From Carposina sasakii (taxonomy: Eukaryota; Arthropoda; Insecta; Lepidoptera; Carposinidae): a stretch of 64,000 bases of DNA. Each line of letters opens with the position of its first letter. The stretch's first letter is position 1. The notes under the pieces are model-generated. The model did no database searches and was not told the origin of the DNA. It saw nothing but the letters and a program-made list of their open reading frames with translations. Positions 10,745-23,166 of this stretch are shown piece after piece. Made by a program: the position numbers and the translations under genes. Location of the stretch: NCBI GenBank assembly GCA_014607495.2, contig CP053167.1:2232001-2296000 (forward strand), written 5' to 3'.

Positions 10745-11884
10745 TGTAACATGATAAAATAGTCACTATAGGATTTTGTTGTCTTCATTTTAAAATTGGA
10801 CGTAAAGTTGCCAATTTTAACTTTTTAATGTTAGGAATAAGTTGGCTGAATGAACTCTGGCATTATAATCACCTAATTCCTTTGCTGATTAGTTAGGTTT
10901 GAAAGAAAAATACATCCACCAATGGGAGTCGACCACACCCTCTCGGATTGAGAAGCTTCTAGAAGGTTTTGAGTATAAAAGGGAGCTGCAGATCACATTC
11001 GAGTCTTTTTCTGATTTTGCTCTGAACCGTACAAATGTAACAAACGGAGTGGCTTTCTATACCTTCCATTTTGCACTGAGTGCCACCTCATCTGGAGTCA
11101 TGGCCGAAATAATTATTTAAAAACATAAAGAATCATGTAAGTATAGTGAAATATGTCTTTTTAGGCCATTTCTGGCATTTGTCTCTAATAAGTAGTCGTT
11201 AATTTTCTCGTTGTCTTCTTTCCTACCAGGTGTACGTGAACAAAGATATGTCTTCTTAATTTTCTGGCTGAATAACCGTAATCGAGAACAGATGGATATA
11301 TATTTCCCAATTAATGTGAGTATTCCTTTTATTTCTGCTAGGCGAACATTAGTGTTTTGATGATTAGGTAGCTAATTCTGTTCTTTCTGTCTTTGTACTT
11401 TAGGGGTTCCATAGGAAGATCTAAAGCCTAGGCAGTTTTAGTCTTAGTCGCCAAGGAAAGCTACCTATGCTCTGACAGTCGGACTATGCAGTAAAAACCT
11501 GCCACGTGCTATGGGGCTGCTACTTGGAGATCTTGTCACAGCTTGACTAAGACGTCTCCTCGGATATATGGACCATGGGAAGTAGTTTTCTAGTTCATTA
11601 ATACCGTGTACTCTAAGTTGTGGATTTAACTTCATATTTGATAGCCACGTGGTGAACAAATACCACCCTAGCGGTTTCTGGCAGTAGGATCTGTACCTTA
11701 AATAGTAAATTAACCAGAAACTTTATGTAATCTATCTGGCCTTAAGCCTCAAATCTTAATTGTTAATTTAATAAAGTGTTCTAGGTTACTTTTCAATGCA
11801 TAACTAAATAAATTAAGTCTGTTCACGTACCATGTTTGTTATTCAATAGCTCTTCAAGCTAAATACCATTAGTTACCTTTCAAT

Positions 11885-11926
<42 letters not shown>

Positions 11927-12201
11927 TAGTATAAGAATCAATATATTAATAAGATATTCTACATATAGAAAACTTAAAACTAGTACATATGATGTAAATG
12001 AGATAATATTAGAGAGTAGGACACTGTTATGTACCTTCTGCAATAAATATATATATTGTAATCTGTTGTTTTCTTTAACTGCAAAAAGGTCTGGCGCCCT
12101 GGGAATAATCTTTTTATAGTCTTTGCTCTGCCCACTAGTTAACTGGCCGGTGAGTACCAATCTTTTTTCAAGCAACACCCACTTGGAAAAATATTGTTAC
12201 A
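10745..12201 (+). repeat. Gypsy A 3' LTR
   Basis: Matches 3597-5036. It is 17 bases longer, mainly through a longer (AT)n run at about 11,887-11,923. The right target copy CAGT is 12,202-12,205. Confidence 0.93.
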
Positions 12202-12205
12202 CAGT

Positions 12206-15200
12206 TTGCCAACCTTTTCTGGGCGTTACCAAGACTGGCTAGAATATCACGACACTTACAAATCACTTATACACGATAACACAACAATACCTAAAATTCA
12301 TAAATTCCACTATTTGCGTAATTCATTAAAGGAAAGTGCTTCACTTATAATTCGATCATTAGAATTTTCTGCAGACAATTATGATGTAGCGTGGGAATTG
12401 TTGTGTGATCGATATCATAACGATCGCATATTAGTCAACAATCACATACAAGTACTGTTCAATATACAACCAGTAGTTCTAGAATCATCTCAAGCCTTAA
12501 GAAACACAATAGATTCCGTTAATCGAAATTTAAGGGCTTTAAAAACATTAAATTTACCTACAGAACACTGGGATATTCTCGTCATACATATGGTTGCTGG
12601 TAAGTTAGACTCATCCACTTTACGTGACTGGGAAAATGAACGAAACGCGATTACGGGATTGCCCACATTACAAGATTTTACTAAATTTCTAAAAAATCGT
12701 GCTGACTTACTAGAAACTATGGAACAATCACCCACACAAACAAAACAGCAACAGCCACTACATCGCAGACATAGCGACATTACTCACAACCGACCTAAGA
12801 CATTCGTAGTAAACCAACCACAAAACCAAACACCATACAAATGTCCTGTGTGCAAGAATAATCATACAATTTATCAATGTATGAAATTCAAATCTATGCC
12901 GATCGAGACGCGCATCGAACGAGTCAATCAATTAAATCTATGCACAAATTGCTTGCGGGCAGGACATGACGAACAGAATTGTAGGCTTAGTTCTTGCCGG
13001 CTGTGTGCACAGCGTCATAACACTATGTTACATAACACTAATACACATTCTACTGTTTCTAAGGCAACCTCATCAGAGGGTTGTGTAGTCTTACCCACTG
13101 TGCAAGAACAGAAACCTATAGAATCGAGTAGTGTCACACTCTCGTCCTTACATCATAGTACTACGGTACTCCTATCTACTGCTATGATCGACATACAAGA
13201 CTATAACGGACAGACACACAAGATTCGTGCACTGTTAGACAACGGAAGCACATCTAGTTTCATCACAGAAACATTGCAATCTAAATTAGGATTACCCAGT
13301 TACTCCACTTCGTTATTAGTACAAGGACTTAATGATCAGTCCTCAAAGATCACAAAAAGATGTGATGTCACTATATTATCCCTCACAAATAGTGGTTACA
13401 CAACAGACGTCAATTGTTTCGTTGTGCCACATATCACCCAGTTGATACCTATTTCACAAATTAATTGTAATTCTTTTTCCATTCCCTCTCACATCCACCT
13501 CGCGGATCCAACTTTCTCGACGCCGTCTGAAGTGCAGATGTTGTTAGGGGCGGACATCTTTTGGGATGTCCTTTTACACAATCATATTGCCCTGGGCAAG
13601 TACAAACCTACCCTGATTGAAACAACATTAGGATATCTTGTCACAGGTACTATACACACATCAAAATCAAACACAAATCAATCACATACAGTCCATTGCC
13701 ATTTCACACATAACAATGAGCTCGATGAGAAATTAAATAAGTTTTTCGAACTAGAATCAGTTCCCACCACTCAACAAATCCATACTAAAGGTGAGAGTGA
13801 GTGTGAACAAATATTTATACAAACAACAAAACGCCACCCAGATGGCAAATTCATTGTTACAATACCATTAAAGGAATCCCCAGAATGCTTAGGCGAATCC
13901 AAGCAGCAAGCCTTAACCAGGTTTTATTCATTAGAACGGAAATTTAAACGCAATCCACAGTTCAAACAAAAATACACAAACTTTCTTAACGAATACTTGA
14001 ATCTAGGTCACATGTCAGAATATACACCAACAGAAACCGATAGAGTTTCATACTTCATGCCTCATCACGGTGTCTTGCGTGAGGATAGCCTCACTACAAA
14101 GTTACGCACTGTCTTTGATTGTTCGGCTGTCACAAGCACAGGCAAATCATTTAACGATATACAGCATGTTGGGCCAACTGTACAGGACGATTTACTTAGC
14201 ATCCTAATCAGATTTCGACAACATAAGTATGTAGTAACTTCAGACATAGAAAAAATGTATAGACAAATTTATGTTAATAGTGATCAACGATGTTTACAAC
14301 AGATATTTTGGCGATCGGATTCCAGCCAACCAATTAAACAATATAAATTAAATACAGTTACATACGGGACTGCTTCAGCGCCATACCTAGCTACAAGATG
14401 TCTAGTACAGTTGGGCCAACAATGCACTGATAAGGAGGTAAATGAAACAATTTTACACGATTTTTACGTAGATGATTATATATCTGGGCATGACGATGAA
14501 AATACTTTAATACATATCTGTAAGGGCCTCATTCAAACGTTAGAGGGCGCTAGTTTCCATTTACGTAAGTGGCGGTCTAACAAACCATCTATCCTCGATA
14601 AAATTCACGAAAAATGTACAGATGAATTACTCAACTTAAATAAGGACGATTACGCTAAGACATTAGGTTTGTTATGGGCATGCAAAAGGGATACTCTATT
14701 GTTTTCAGTAGGTAAACTTTCAAACCCACAAGGCTCAAGCAAACGCACAGTGTTATCGGCTATCGCCCAAGTCTTTGACCCACTCGGTTTGGTCAATCCC
14801 TGCATGCTGCAAGCAAAACTAATCTTGCAAACATTATGGGCAAAGAATATCACTTGGGATGACCAGTTACCTGCCGAAGTTGAGTCACAATGGCATGAAT
14901 TTATTAAACACTTACCAGACATCACTAAAATCGAAATTCCTCGTAAAGCTTTGTGTGACTCGTACGTCAAGGTCGAGTTACACGCATTTTGCGATGCCTC
15001 CATTAAGGCCTATGCAGCTTGTATATACCTACGCTCAGTATCCAGCAGTGGTAGTGTACAAGTACATTTACTACTTGCTAAAAGCAGAGTGGCGCCACTC
15101 AAGCAAAAGCTAACCATGCCTAGATTGGAGCTTTGCGGCGCTCTTTTAGCCACAAAGTTAGTAAAAAAGGTAATAACCACATTACGTTTAAAACTTGACT

Positions 15201-17062
15201 CAATTTCATTTTGGTGCGATTCAACTATTGTGTTAGGTTGGATTAAAACATGTAATAAGTTAAGGTTAAAACAATTTGTTTACAATAGAATTAATGAAAT
15301 TACTAATAATTCAGATTATAATACATGGAATTACGTTCCAACAGAATTGAACCCGGCCGACATCGGTTCGCGTGGGCTCAACGCTTCGCAGCTGCAATGC
15401 TCACATTTGTGGTGGGGAGGTCCGCACTTCCTACATCAAATAGACATACAGTGCCCCACTCAACCACAGAATATAAATGTTGCTACTTTGCCGGAGATTA
15501 AACATCAATGTCATTTATCAACAGATGAGTCACATTGTCACAATTATAATGATAACTATTTCAATAATATTTCTGAGTTTGGTAAATTGCAACGTATCAT
15601 AGCTTATACGATAAGATTCATTTATAACTGTCGGCATAATAACAATAAATCATTGGGTCCATTAACGATCACAGAACTAAATTCTGCATTGCAAGTGTTA
15701 TGGAGACAAGTGCAACGTGATGTATATTGTAAACAATACTTTCAGTTACTTCATAAACGCGCATTGTCTCCTAAAGACAAACTTCTTAAATTAAATCCCT
15801 TTATTGACAACTTGGGTATTATACGAGTAGGGGGCCGACTGTCAAATTCACATTATGATTACAACACAAAACACCCCATTCTACTCGACGCATCTCATCA
15901 CATAACCAAAATATTAGTCACACAATATCACAAAATTCTTTTACACGCTGGACCACAGTTGTTGTTGTCAACATTACGTCATAAGTACTGGATAGTCAAC
16001 GGTCGTAATCTTTGTAGAAAGGTAACTCGAGATTGCATATCTTGTCTTAGATTCTCTGGTAAGACGTACCAGCCTATTATGGGAGATTTGCCTCTACAGA
16101 GATTGCAAGCAGACTACCCTTTTTGTAATACAGCTGTGGACTACGCGGGCCCTATCATGATAGCGAGCAGAAAAGGTCGTGGCTGTCAACTGAAGAAGTC
16201 CTATATTGCTATATTTGTTTGCCTGGCAGTGAGGGCAGTGCACATAGAGCTTGTCACCGATTTGACTTCTGACGGTTTCATTGCCGCACTAAATAGATTT
16301 ATTGCCCGCAGAGGTAAGCCAGCTACAATATATTCCGATAACGGAACTAATTTCGTGGGTGCTGCCAACGAAATAGCTAAGTTTCTAAAGACTCAATCTA
16401 ATAATCTTATCTCGTACTCGGCTGGAAAGGAAATTAATTTCAAATTCAGTCCAGCATATAGTCCACATTTTAACGGCGTTGCAGAGGGGTCCGTTAAATC
16501 AATAAAAAAACATTTATATCATGTATTATCAATGGCTCATTTAGATTACGAAGAAATGAATACTGTTTTGGTTCAAATAGAAGCAATACTAAATTCAAGG
16601 CCTCTCACCCCAATTTCTTCTGATCCAACAGATCTCATTCCTCTCACACCTGCGCATTTTTTAATTGGACGTACTCTCACTATGCTACCTGCTCCCCAGG
16701 TCGATCAGACTCCACTACACACGCTATCCAGATATAAGAGGATACAAGCATAAAAAACACATTTTTGGAATCGATATTATACAGAGTACATTACAGAATT
16801 GCAGATCCGAAACAAATGGCGCACAGATAGAGGACAACCAAAACTAGGAGAAATGGTTCTCGTGAAGGACGATCGCCTGCCCCCCAACAGATGGCTGCTA
16901 GGACGTGTTGCCACAGTGTATCCGGGTACAGACGGCGTCAACCGAGTTGCAGATGTAACCACTACTTCCGGAACCTTACGCAGGGCTTGGAACAGGCTCT
17001 GCCCACTACCAATTAAATTGGACCAGGATGCTGCTCCTGCTCCAAGAGGGCCAGCTTGTTAA
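12206..17062 (+). pseudogene. gag-pol: BEL Gag-Pol polyprotein, main part
   Basis: Continues the frame of 3216-3596. In order: gag domain from 12,206; zinc-knuckle cysteines (CPVCKNNHTIYQC and CTNCLRAGHDEQNC) at about 12,840-12,975; protease with LLDNGSTSSF near 13,241; reverse transcriptase with FYVDDY near 14,464; RNase H with FCDASIKAYA near 14,987; integrase zinc region from about 15,940 and catalytic D (VDYAGP, 16,138), D (SDNGTNF, 16,336), E (VAEGS, 16,480). A TAA at 16,751-16,753 interrupts the C-terminal domain, but the same frame stays open to 17,062 and encodes its usual end (WLLGRVATVYPG). A single TTA-to-TAA change would explain it. With the Gypsy insertion the gene is non-functional. 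Confidence 0.88.
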
Positions 17063-17221
17063 CGCGCGGCTTCCCTCGCCTCGCCCCGCTCCCGACGGAC
17101 CGGCTTCGCATCGAGACATCATCGTGCGCGCCGCCAGTCCGCCGCCGACCGATCTCATAGACGCTTCTTGCTATATCTATCTAAACCTATACATTGTAAT
17201 ACCAATAAACCTTCGTTAACA
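17057..17221 (+). repeat. BEL 3' LTR
   Basis: Identical to 1843-2007 except one base near the end. Its first bases overlap the last codons of pol. The right target copy TGCTT is 17,222-17,226. Confidence 0.88.
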
Positions 17222-17901
17222 TGCTTTCTGGCGTGACGTCGGATACTACGAAGTACCACTACGCCGTGTCCCACCTGGAGCCTCAGTACGTGGAGATCGT
17301 GGAGGACATCGTAGAGGGACCCGTCACCGGCAACAAGTACGAGACGTTGAAGACGGAGCTCGTGAAGAGGTTGTCCGCATCACGGGAGAAGCAGGTGCAG
17401 CAGCTTCTTCATCACGAAGAGTTGGGAGACCGCAAGCCATCCCAGTTCCTGCGGCGGTTACGGAGCCTGGCCGGTTCTGAGGTACCAGACGACCTACTCA
17501 GGACCCTGTGGGCCAGTCGTCTACCCAGTAGTGTGCAGCCTATCATCGCATCCCAGGCTAAGATGCAGCTGGACGAGATCGCGGAGCTCGCCGACCAAGT
17601 GCTGGATGCTGTGTCGCCGAATTTGCAGGTGGCAGCCGTTTCTGCAAGTTCCAGCAGATCGAGTGAGATCGCAGCGTTGACCCGGCAAGTTGAAGCGTTG
17701 GCCGCGAAGCTCGACCGTATGTCGCGGTCGAAGTCGCGACATCGGTCATCTTCACATCGCCGAGGTCGATCGTCGTCAACGAGATCTCACTCCAACTATC
17801 GGAAGTTCCCGGTGTGCAGGTACCACCACAAGTTCGGTGACCAGGCGAGACGGTGTGCGAAGCCCTGCGACTACGCGGGAAATGCGACAGGCAGTCGGTG
17901 A
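17222..17901 (+). pseudogene. gag: Gypsy C gag, C-terminal part
   Basis: Continues the gag frame cut at 1842 (VLSGVTSDTTKYHYAVSHL is the family's capsid start). The capsid runs to about 17,640. A serine/arginine-rich stretch follows (about 17,710-17,790), then a Cys/His cluster, [18 protein letters not shown], typical of this insect Gypsy group in place of CCHC knuckles. Stop TGA at 17,899. Pol begins in the -1 frame with about 50 bases of overlap, so frameshifting is expected, but I see no classic heptamer. The gene is dead because of the BEL insertion and the upstream frameshift. Confidence 0.8.
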
Positions 17902-20512
17902 TGGCGACCGACGACTGCCCAAGTGCTGGTCGCCTATTTGTGACGGACATACGGACAAAAGTGCAGTTTTTAGTGGATACCGGGAGTGATTTGTGCGTGT
18001 TCCCCCGTAAATATCTCAAAGAATTTCGCTCGAAAACTAACTATGATTTATGTGCCGCTAATGGGTCAGCCATACATACCTATGGTTTCTATCACTGCGT
18101 GTTAAACCTAGGTTTACGCCGTGACTTTGCTTGGCGTTTTATTGTAGCGGATTTAACAAAGGCGATAATAGGCGTGGATTTCTTGTCTCACTATAATTTA
18201 ATCGTTGACATAAAAAACCAACGCCTCATCGACGGCAACACTACGCTCGCGACCGCGGCTTTGCTTGCGCGCGGTAATGAAAACATTTATTCGGTGAAAG
18301 TGGTATCTGGTAACTCCGTGTATCATAACATACTAGCGGAATACCCCGACGTTACTCGTCCACATGGACTACACCGCACACTACACCACAACACTGTACA
18401 CCACATCCGCACTACAACTGGGCCACCAGTATCTTGTACACCACGCAGACTCGCACCTGATAAACTTAAAATTGCAAAGTCTGAGTTTGAGTCGATGTTG
18501 CAGAATGGTACCTGTCGGCCTTCGGAATCAGCGTGGGCTTCACCCCTTCACCTCGCGCCTAAGAAGGACAACGAGTGGCGTCCTTGTGGGGATTACCGCA
18601 TGCTGAATGCCCGAACGATTCCCGACAGATACCCTATCAAGCACATCCACGACTTCGCTCATTCTTTGTCAGGTTGCACATTTTTTTCAACAATAGATCT
18701 TGTCAAGGCCTACAACCAGATCCCGGTGTACCCTGATGACATCGCGAAGACCGCTATCACAACGCCGTTCGGCCTTTACGAATTCCCGTTCATGACGTTC
18801 GGACTTCGTAATGCCGGACAGACGTTCCAGCGCTTCGTCGACGAGATGCTCAGAGGTCTGGACTTCACGTACCTGGATGACTTTCTTGTCTTTTCCAAGG
18901 ACCAGAAGACGCACGAAGACCATCTTCGTCAACTTTTCGCCCGTCTGAAGCAGTACGGCATGGTCGTTAATACGGCCAAATGCGTGTTTGGCGTTCCCGA
19001 GGTGACATTTTTGGGTTACCTCATATCAGGCAAAGGTACCACTCCTCTACCAGCGAAGGTTGAAGCTATCAAAAGCTTCCCAGTCCCGAAGACGGTAAAA
19101 GAGCTGCGCCGATTCCTCGGCATGGTCAACTTTTACCGCAGGTTCATCCTAGGTGCAGCTGATCAGCATGCGCCTCTCAACTCGCTGCTTACCGGATCGG
19201 TAAAGGGTTCACACCCGGTCCATATCACCGGTAAGTTACGGGAGGCTTTTGAAGCCTGCAAAGAAGGTCTCTGTCAGGCCGCCTTGCTGGCTCATCCAAA
19301 CTGTGACGCTAGGTTAGCGCTCGTCACAGACGCCTCCGATCGGGCTATTGGCTCGGTGTTGCAGCAGCGGAGTAGCAGTGGTGAGTCCTGGGAGCCTCTG
19401 GCGTTCTTCTCTCGTGGGCTGAGTCCTACACAGCAGAAGTACTCACCCTACGATCGAGAACTACTCGCCATCTACGAGAGTATTAAGTACTTTCGCCATA
19501 TGCTCGAGGCCCGAGACTTTACCGTCTACACCGACCACAAGCCCCTGACCTTCGCCTTCCATAATCGGAAGGAAAACTGCTCGCCAAGACAGTTCCGGCA
19601 TCTGGACCTGATCGCGCAGTTCACCACCGACATCCGACATATTTCGGGTAAGGACAACGTGGTAGCCGATACCCTCTCACGTATCGAGGAGATTGCCCAG
19701 CCTGTTGATCCAGAACAGCTAGCAGCCGCTCAGCATTCTGATCCCGAGCTCAGGCAACTCCTAGATGGTGCAACGTCGTTGCGCCTTAAACCGATAAGGA
19801 TCCCAGGCAGCAACATGGAACTGTTTTGCGACGTGAGCACGAACGTGGTAAGGCCGTTCATCCCCAGGATGATGCGGAAAAGAGTGTTTGAGAGTCTACA
19901 TTCTCTCAGCCACCCTGGTGCTAATGCTACAGCCAAGCTGGTCTCTGAGCGGTACGTCTGGCCTGAGGTACGAAAGGACTGCAGAAACTGGGTCAGAGCA
20001 TGCTTAGCGTGTCAGCAGTCCAAAGTGACACGCCACACAAGCGCTCCCCTCGGCAGCTTTAAACTCCCTGTAGCCCGTTTCAAGTTCGTCCATATCGACC
20101 TGATCGGACCATTACCTTCGTCCCAAGGCTATAGATATTGCTTCACCGCCATCGATCGCTTTACGCGTTGGCCTGAGGCAATACCACTACAGGACATAAC
20201 AGCTGAGGCTGTAGCAAAAGCCTTACTCAGTGGCTGGATTTCCCGGTTCGGTTACCCTGCTGACATCGTGACAGATCGTGGCAGACAGTTCGAATCAGCT
20301 CTATTCAAGAATCTTTCACAGATTGCTGGATTCCACCACCGCCGAACCACCGCCTATCATCCAGCCTGCAATGGTCTCGTGGAAAGATTCCATCGGCAGC
20401 TGAAGTCTGCCATAATCTGCCACGGTGATGGGAATTGGGTAGACTCTCTTCCTCTTGCGTTGCTCGGTGTTCGCAGTGCCTTCAAGGACGATCTGCAGAC
20501 CACTTCAGCCGA
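17853..20512 (+). pseudogene. pol: Gypsy C pol, truncated in integrase
   Basis: Protease with LVDTGSDLC near 17,970; reverse transcriptase with YLDDFLVF near 18,870; RNase H with [10 protein letters not shown] near 19,324; integrase zinc region about 19,895-20,015 (H-x-H ... CLAC); catalytic D (HIDLIGP, 20,092), D (VTDRGRQF, 20,268) and E (LVERFHR, 20,374). After the family segment KDDLQTTSA the Gypsy similarity stops at about 20,512. What follows is a Transib-type exon and intron. The integrase C terminus, including the GPY/F region, is missing, so Pol could not act even without the other damage. The protein is otherwise open for about 885 codons. The exact start cannot be fixed, since pol is probably reached by frameshifting. 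Confidence 0.85.
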
Positions 20513-22860
20513 TTCAAGTAATTCAGGTAAGAGTTGTTATATTCTAATGTATTTTAAGTGTGTTAACTTCATTTTATATTAATGGTTCAATTTTAAAAGA
20601 GGGTATATAAAAAATATATTTGTTTTATGAATTTTCTTGTTCAAATATAATTTAGTTATATTATCGCCTTCTCTCGCGTAATATTTTTTTTTGTTTCAAA
20701 TACTTTACATATAAGGCTAGTTGACGACACATATTTTAAGTGCGGATAGCCGCGGATGTCCGACTTAAAGGTTTTTTAAGATTGGAAGTCATACAAAAAT
20801 AAAATAACTTTTTTCTTTAAAGTTTTATAAAGTGCATTTTTCTTTGCTTTAGGTACCTCTGGCGTAAAAATAGTGACCCGGCGTTATCTTTACGATAAAA
20901 TGCAACAGCAAAACTTGCCTAATTTGAATGAAAAACTAAATTATCTAGAAAACTACCTTTTGACCTGTTATGGTGACACACGTGATAATATAAGCAGTTT
21001 AAAACAAAGCTTTGCATATTTTAAAACATCTATGAAAGAAAAATGGTCTAAAGCTCATAGAAAAGAAGCTGTATTTTTTAAAACTTATGTGAATTGGTTA
21101 AGCGGAACGTTCGAACTTCCGACAAATGTTGAAAATCGACCGGGCCGGCCATCTAAATCATTTAAAGATTGTAGTGAGAGGACGAAACGAAGGAAAACTG
21201 AAGAAATACGCTCTACTTTCAATGCGGACGCCATAGTTCACGCAGCAAACACCACACTACAGGCTCAAGGAAAAAGGAACGCTTCGAAAATACTTCGAGA
21301 TATTACGAATTCTCCAACTCGTGCAGAGAAATACAGAAACGCATACAAAATAGCAGATCGAGCAGAAATTGCTTGTCTTACACCACTGCAAGCCCTATCA
21401 ATGTTTGTTGAAGCGGATTTAACTAAGCGACAGTATGAAATTGTTAGAAACACAAATAAATCACTATACCCGTGCTATGATCTGTTACTCGAGGCAAAAA
21501 AAGAATGTTACCCGCCCAAGGATTGTATAAGGATCACAAGCACCTGTGCGGAAAGCAATTTACAAAGCCTAATTGATAATACAATTACGCGCTTATCTAT
21601 AGCAGTGGAAGAAATCCTTTGTTCCCTTAAACACATTGAACGGGATTCCTTAAAAATAATTTGTAAGTGGGGTTGTGATGGATCACAACAGGCTAAATAC
21701 AAGCAAATATTCGAAAATGCCACAGACACAGACTCCAATATGTTTCTAAGCTCTTTTGTTCCTCTTAGAATAACTTGCGGAAAAGAAGGAAAAAAAATTA
21801 TATGGCAAAACCCTACACCGTCATCGCCTAGATATTGTAGACCAATAAGGTTTCGGTTTGTTAAAGAATCTATAGATGTAACAAAGGAGGAAATAAGTTA
21901 TGTTGAAGATGCTATTAGAAAGTTGACGCCTACAGAAGTTATATTGCATGAGAACAAATTTATCTTTGAACAGATATTCAAGATGACAATGGTCGATGGC
22001 AAGGTGTGCAATGCTGCAACTGATACCAAATCCACGAGTAAGTGTTATATTTGTGGAGCCACATCTAAAGATTTTAATAATCTGACTCAAAAATTACAGA
22101 CAAGTTCCAAAGCTTTGGAATTTGGACTATCTGTACTGCACGCCCGAATTCAATTTTTCGAAAGCGTTTTACATCTGGCGTACAAATTACCCGTAAAAAA
22201 GTATAGACAAAAGAGATCGGAAGACGAAAAAGAGTTAGAAGCACAAACAAAAAGAAACATTCAAGAAAGATTTCGCGTGGAAACTGGATTGTTGGTAGAC
22301 ATGCCGAAAGCTAATTTCGGCAATATCAATGATGGCAATACAAGTAGGAGATTTTTTGAAAACCCGCATTTGGCTGCTGACATAACAAAAGTTGATTTTA
22401 ATCTCATCTATAGTTTAAAAGTTATATTGGAAACTATTTCGAGTGGGCATAAAATAGACACCAAGAAAATGAGTATGCTATGGCAACGGCAAGATTGTAT
22501 TGTGATCTCTACGGGTGGCATCCCATGACTCCGACTATGCATAAAATATTAATACATGGCGCAGAAATTATTGAAAATGCATTATTGCCAATAGGACAGT
22601 TGTCGGAGGAAGCAGCCGAAGCACGAAATAAGCATTTTCGGTTATATCGGGAAAATTATGCTAGAAAATTTTCAAGGGAGCATTGCAACCTTGATGTTTA
22701 CAATAGATTATTGTTGAGTTCAGATCCACTATTAAGTAGCATTAGACAAACAAAAAAAAGCATTAAAGCAAGATCATTTTGTCCAGAAACAATAAATATG
22801 CTATTACCAGCTGAACCAAACACAGAGTCTGATATATCAGATGCAGAAAGTGAAGAATAA
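20513..22860 (+). pseudogene. Transib (RAG1-like) transposase fragment with an intron
   Basis: A short exon piece ends at 20,526, a GT-AG intron spans 20,527-20,852, and the main exon follows; the codons join in frame (SSNSG|TSGVK). The main exon has Transib/RAG1-family blocks: KWGCDGS near 21,664 (first catalytic Asp), TMVDGKVCNA near 21,987 (second), a C-x2-C pair at CYICG near 22,043, and SEEAAEARN near 22,604 (Glu). A one-base frameshift near 22,475-22,485 separates the last 130 codons (LYGWHPM onward). The protein ends in an acidic tail at 22,860. The 5' exon is cut by the Gypsy C junction and no Transib terminal repeat is visible at either end. Transib enzymes cut and paste DNA much as RAG1 does; this copy is inactive. 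Confidence 0.85.
20527..20852 (+). other. Intron in the Transib transposase gene
   Basis: Donor CAG|GTAAGA and acceptor TTTGCTTTAG|GT. Phase 1, so joining the flanking codons keeps the frame. AT-rich, no gene inside. Confidence 0.65.
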
Positions 22861-22868
22861 ATAAACAG

Positions 22869-23135
22869 TGTAACGCGCGCCCACAGTTTCATATTCGCGC
22901 GGTGCCGTTTCGTGCTACGCTCGGACGCCTTCGGTAACGTTCGGCTCGCGATCGCCCCACACCGGTCCGTTCGCTCGACGAACGCGTCTCCCGCGACGCA
23001 ATGCGCGCGCACGGCAGTCGGCCGGCATGTATGATAGCGAGAGCTCACGTCGCTTCCGCTCCAAAATATACTTACCTACTAAGTTATGCTAAGTTTCCAT
23101 GTGTTTAAAGCAATAAACTATTGAAGAAACTTACA
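22869..23135 (+). repeat. Gypsy D 5' LTR
   Basis: Starts TGTAACGCGCGCC and ends GAAACTTACA, with AATAAA near the end. Only a few differences from the 3' LTR. Confidence 0.9.
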
Positions 23136-23136
23136 G

Positions 23137-23154
23137 TGGCTGCCCAACTAGAGG
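23137..23154 (+). promoter_or_regulatory. Gypsy D primer-binding site
   Basis: TGGCTGCCCAACTAGAGG, one base after the LTR. It resembles the tRNA-Lys-type site of Gypsy A but is not identical. Confidence 0.55.
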
Positions 23155-23166
23155 CCAGAACCAGCT

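Larger units (their letters stand above)
3597..12201 (+). mobile_element. Ty3/Gypsy retrotransposon A, apparently intact
   Basis: LTRs of about 1.44 kb (3597-5036, 10,745-12,201) start TGTAACA and end TGTTACA and are nearly identical. A primer-binding site, gag, pol in the -1 frame and a polypurine tract lie between them, and the target CAGT flanks the element. No frameshift or stop breaks gag or pol. There is no envelope-like gene. This is the most recently inserted large element in the pile and the only one that looks autonomous. Confidence 0.93.
1843..17221 (+). mobile_element. BEL/Pao LTR retrotransposon
   Basis: Flanked by 165-bp LTRs (1843-2007 and 17,057-17,221) that differ by one base, and by the 5-bp target TGCTT at 1838-1842 and 17,222-17,226. 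It encodes one Gag-Pol polyprotein from 3216, interrupted at 3597-12,201 by Gypsy A. Domain order is gag, aspartic protease, reverse transcriptase, RNase H, integrase, which is the BEL/Pao order. One in-frame stop near the integrase C terminus is the only coding defect I see apart from the insertion. The near-identical LTRs suggest a young insertion. Confidence 0.92.

Noticed and set aside
17558..18019. Long minus-strand frames opposite Gypsy C gag and pol
   Set aside because: They mirror the coding strand of clear gag and protease domains and have no domain of their own.
20501..20518. Transib terminal repeat starting CAC at 20,501, pairing with CACAGAAGTCGATT at the 26,550 end
   Set aside because: The left sequence is still normal Gypsy integrase coding DNA, so the partial pairing is probably chance.
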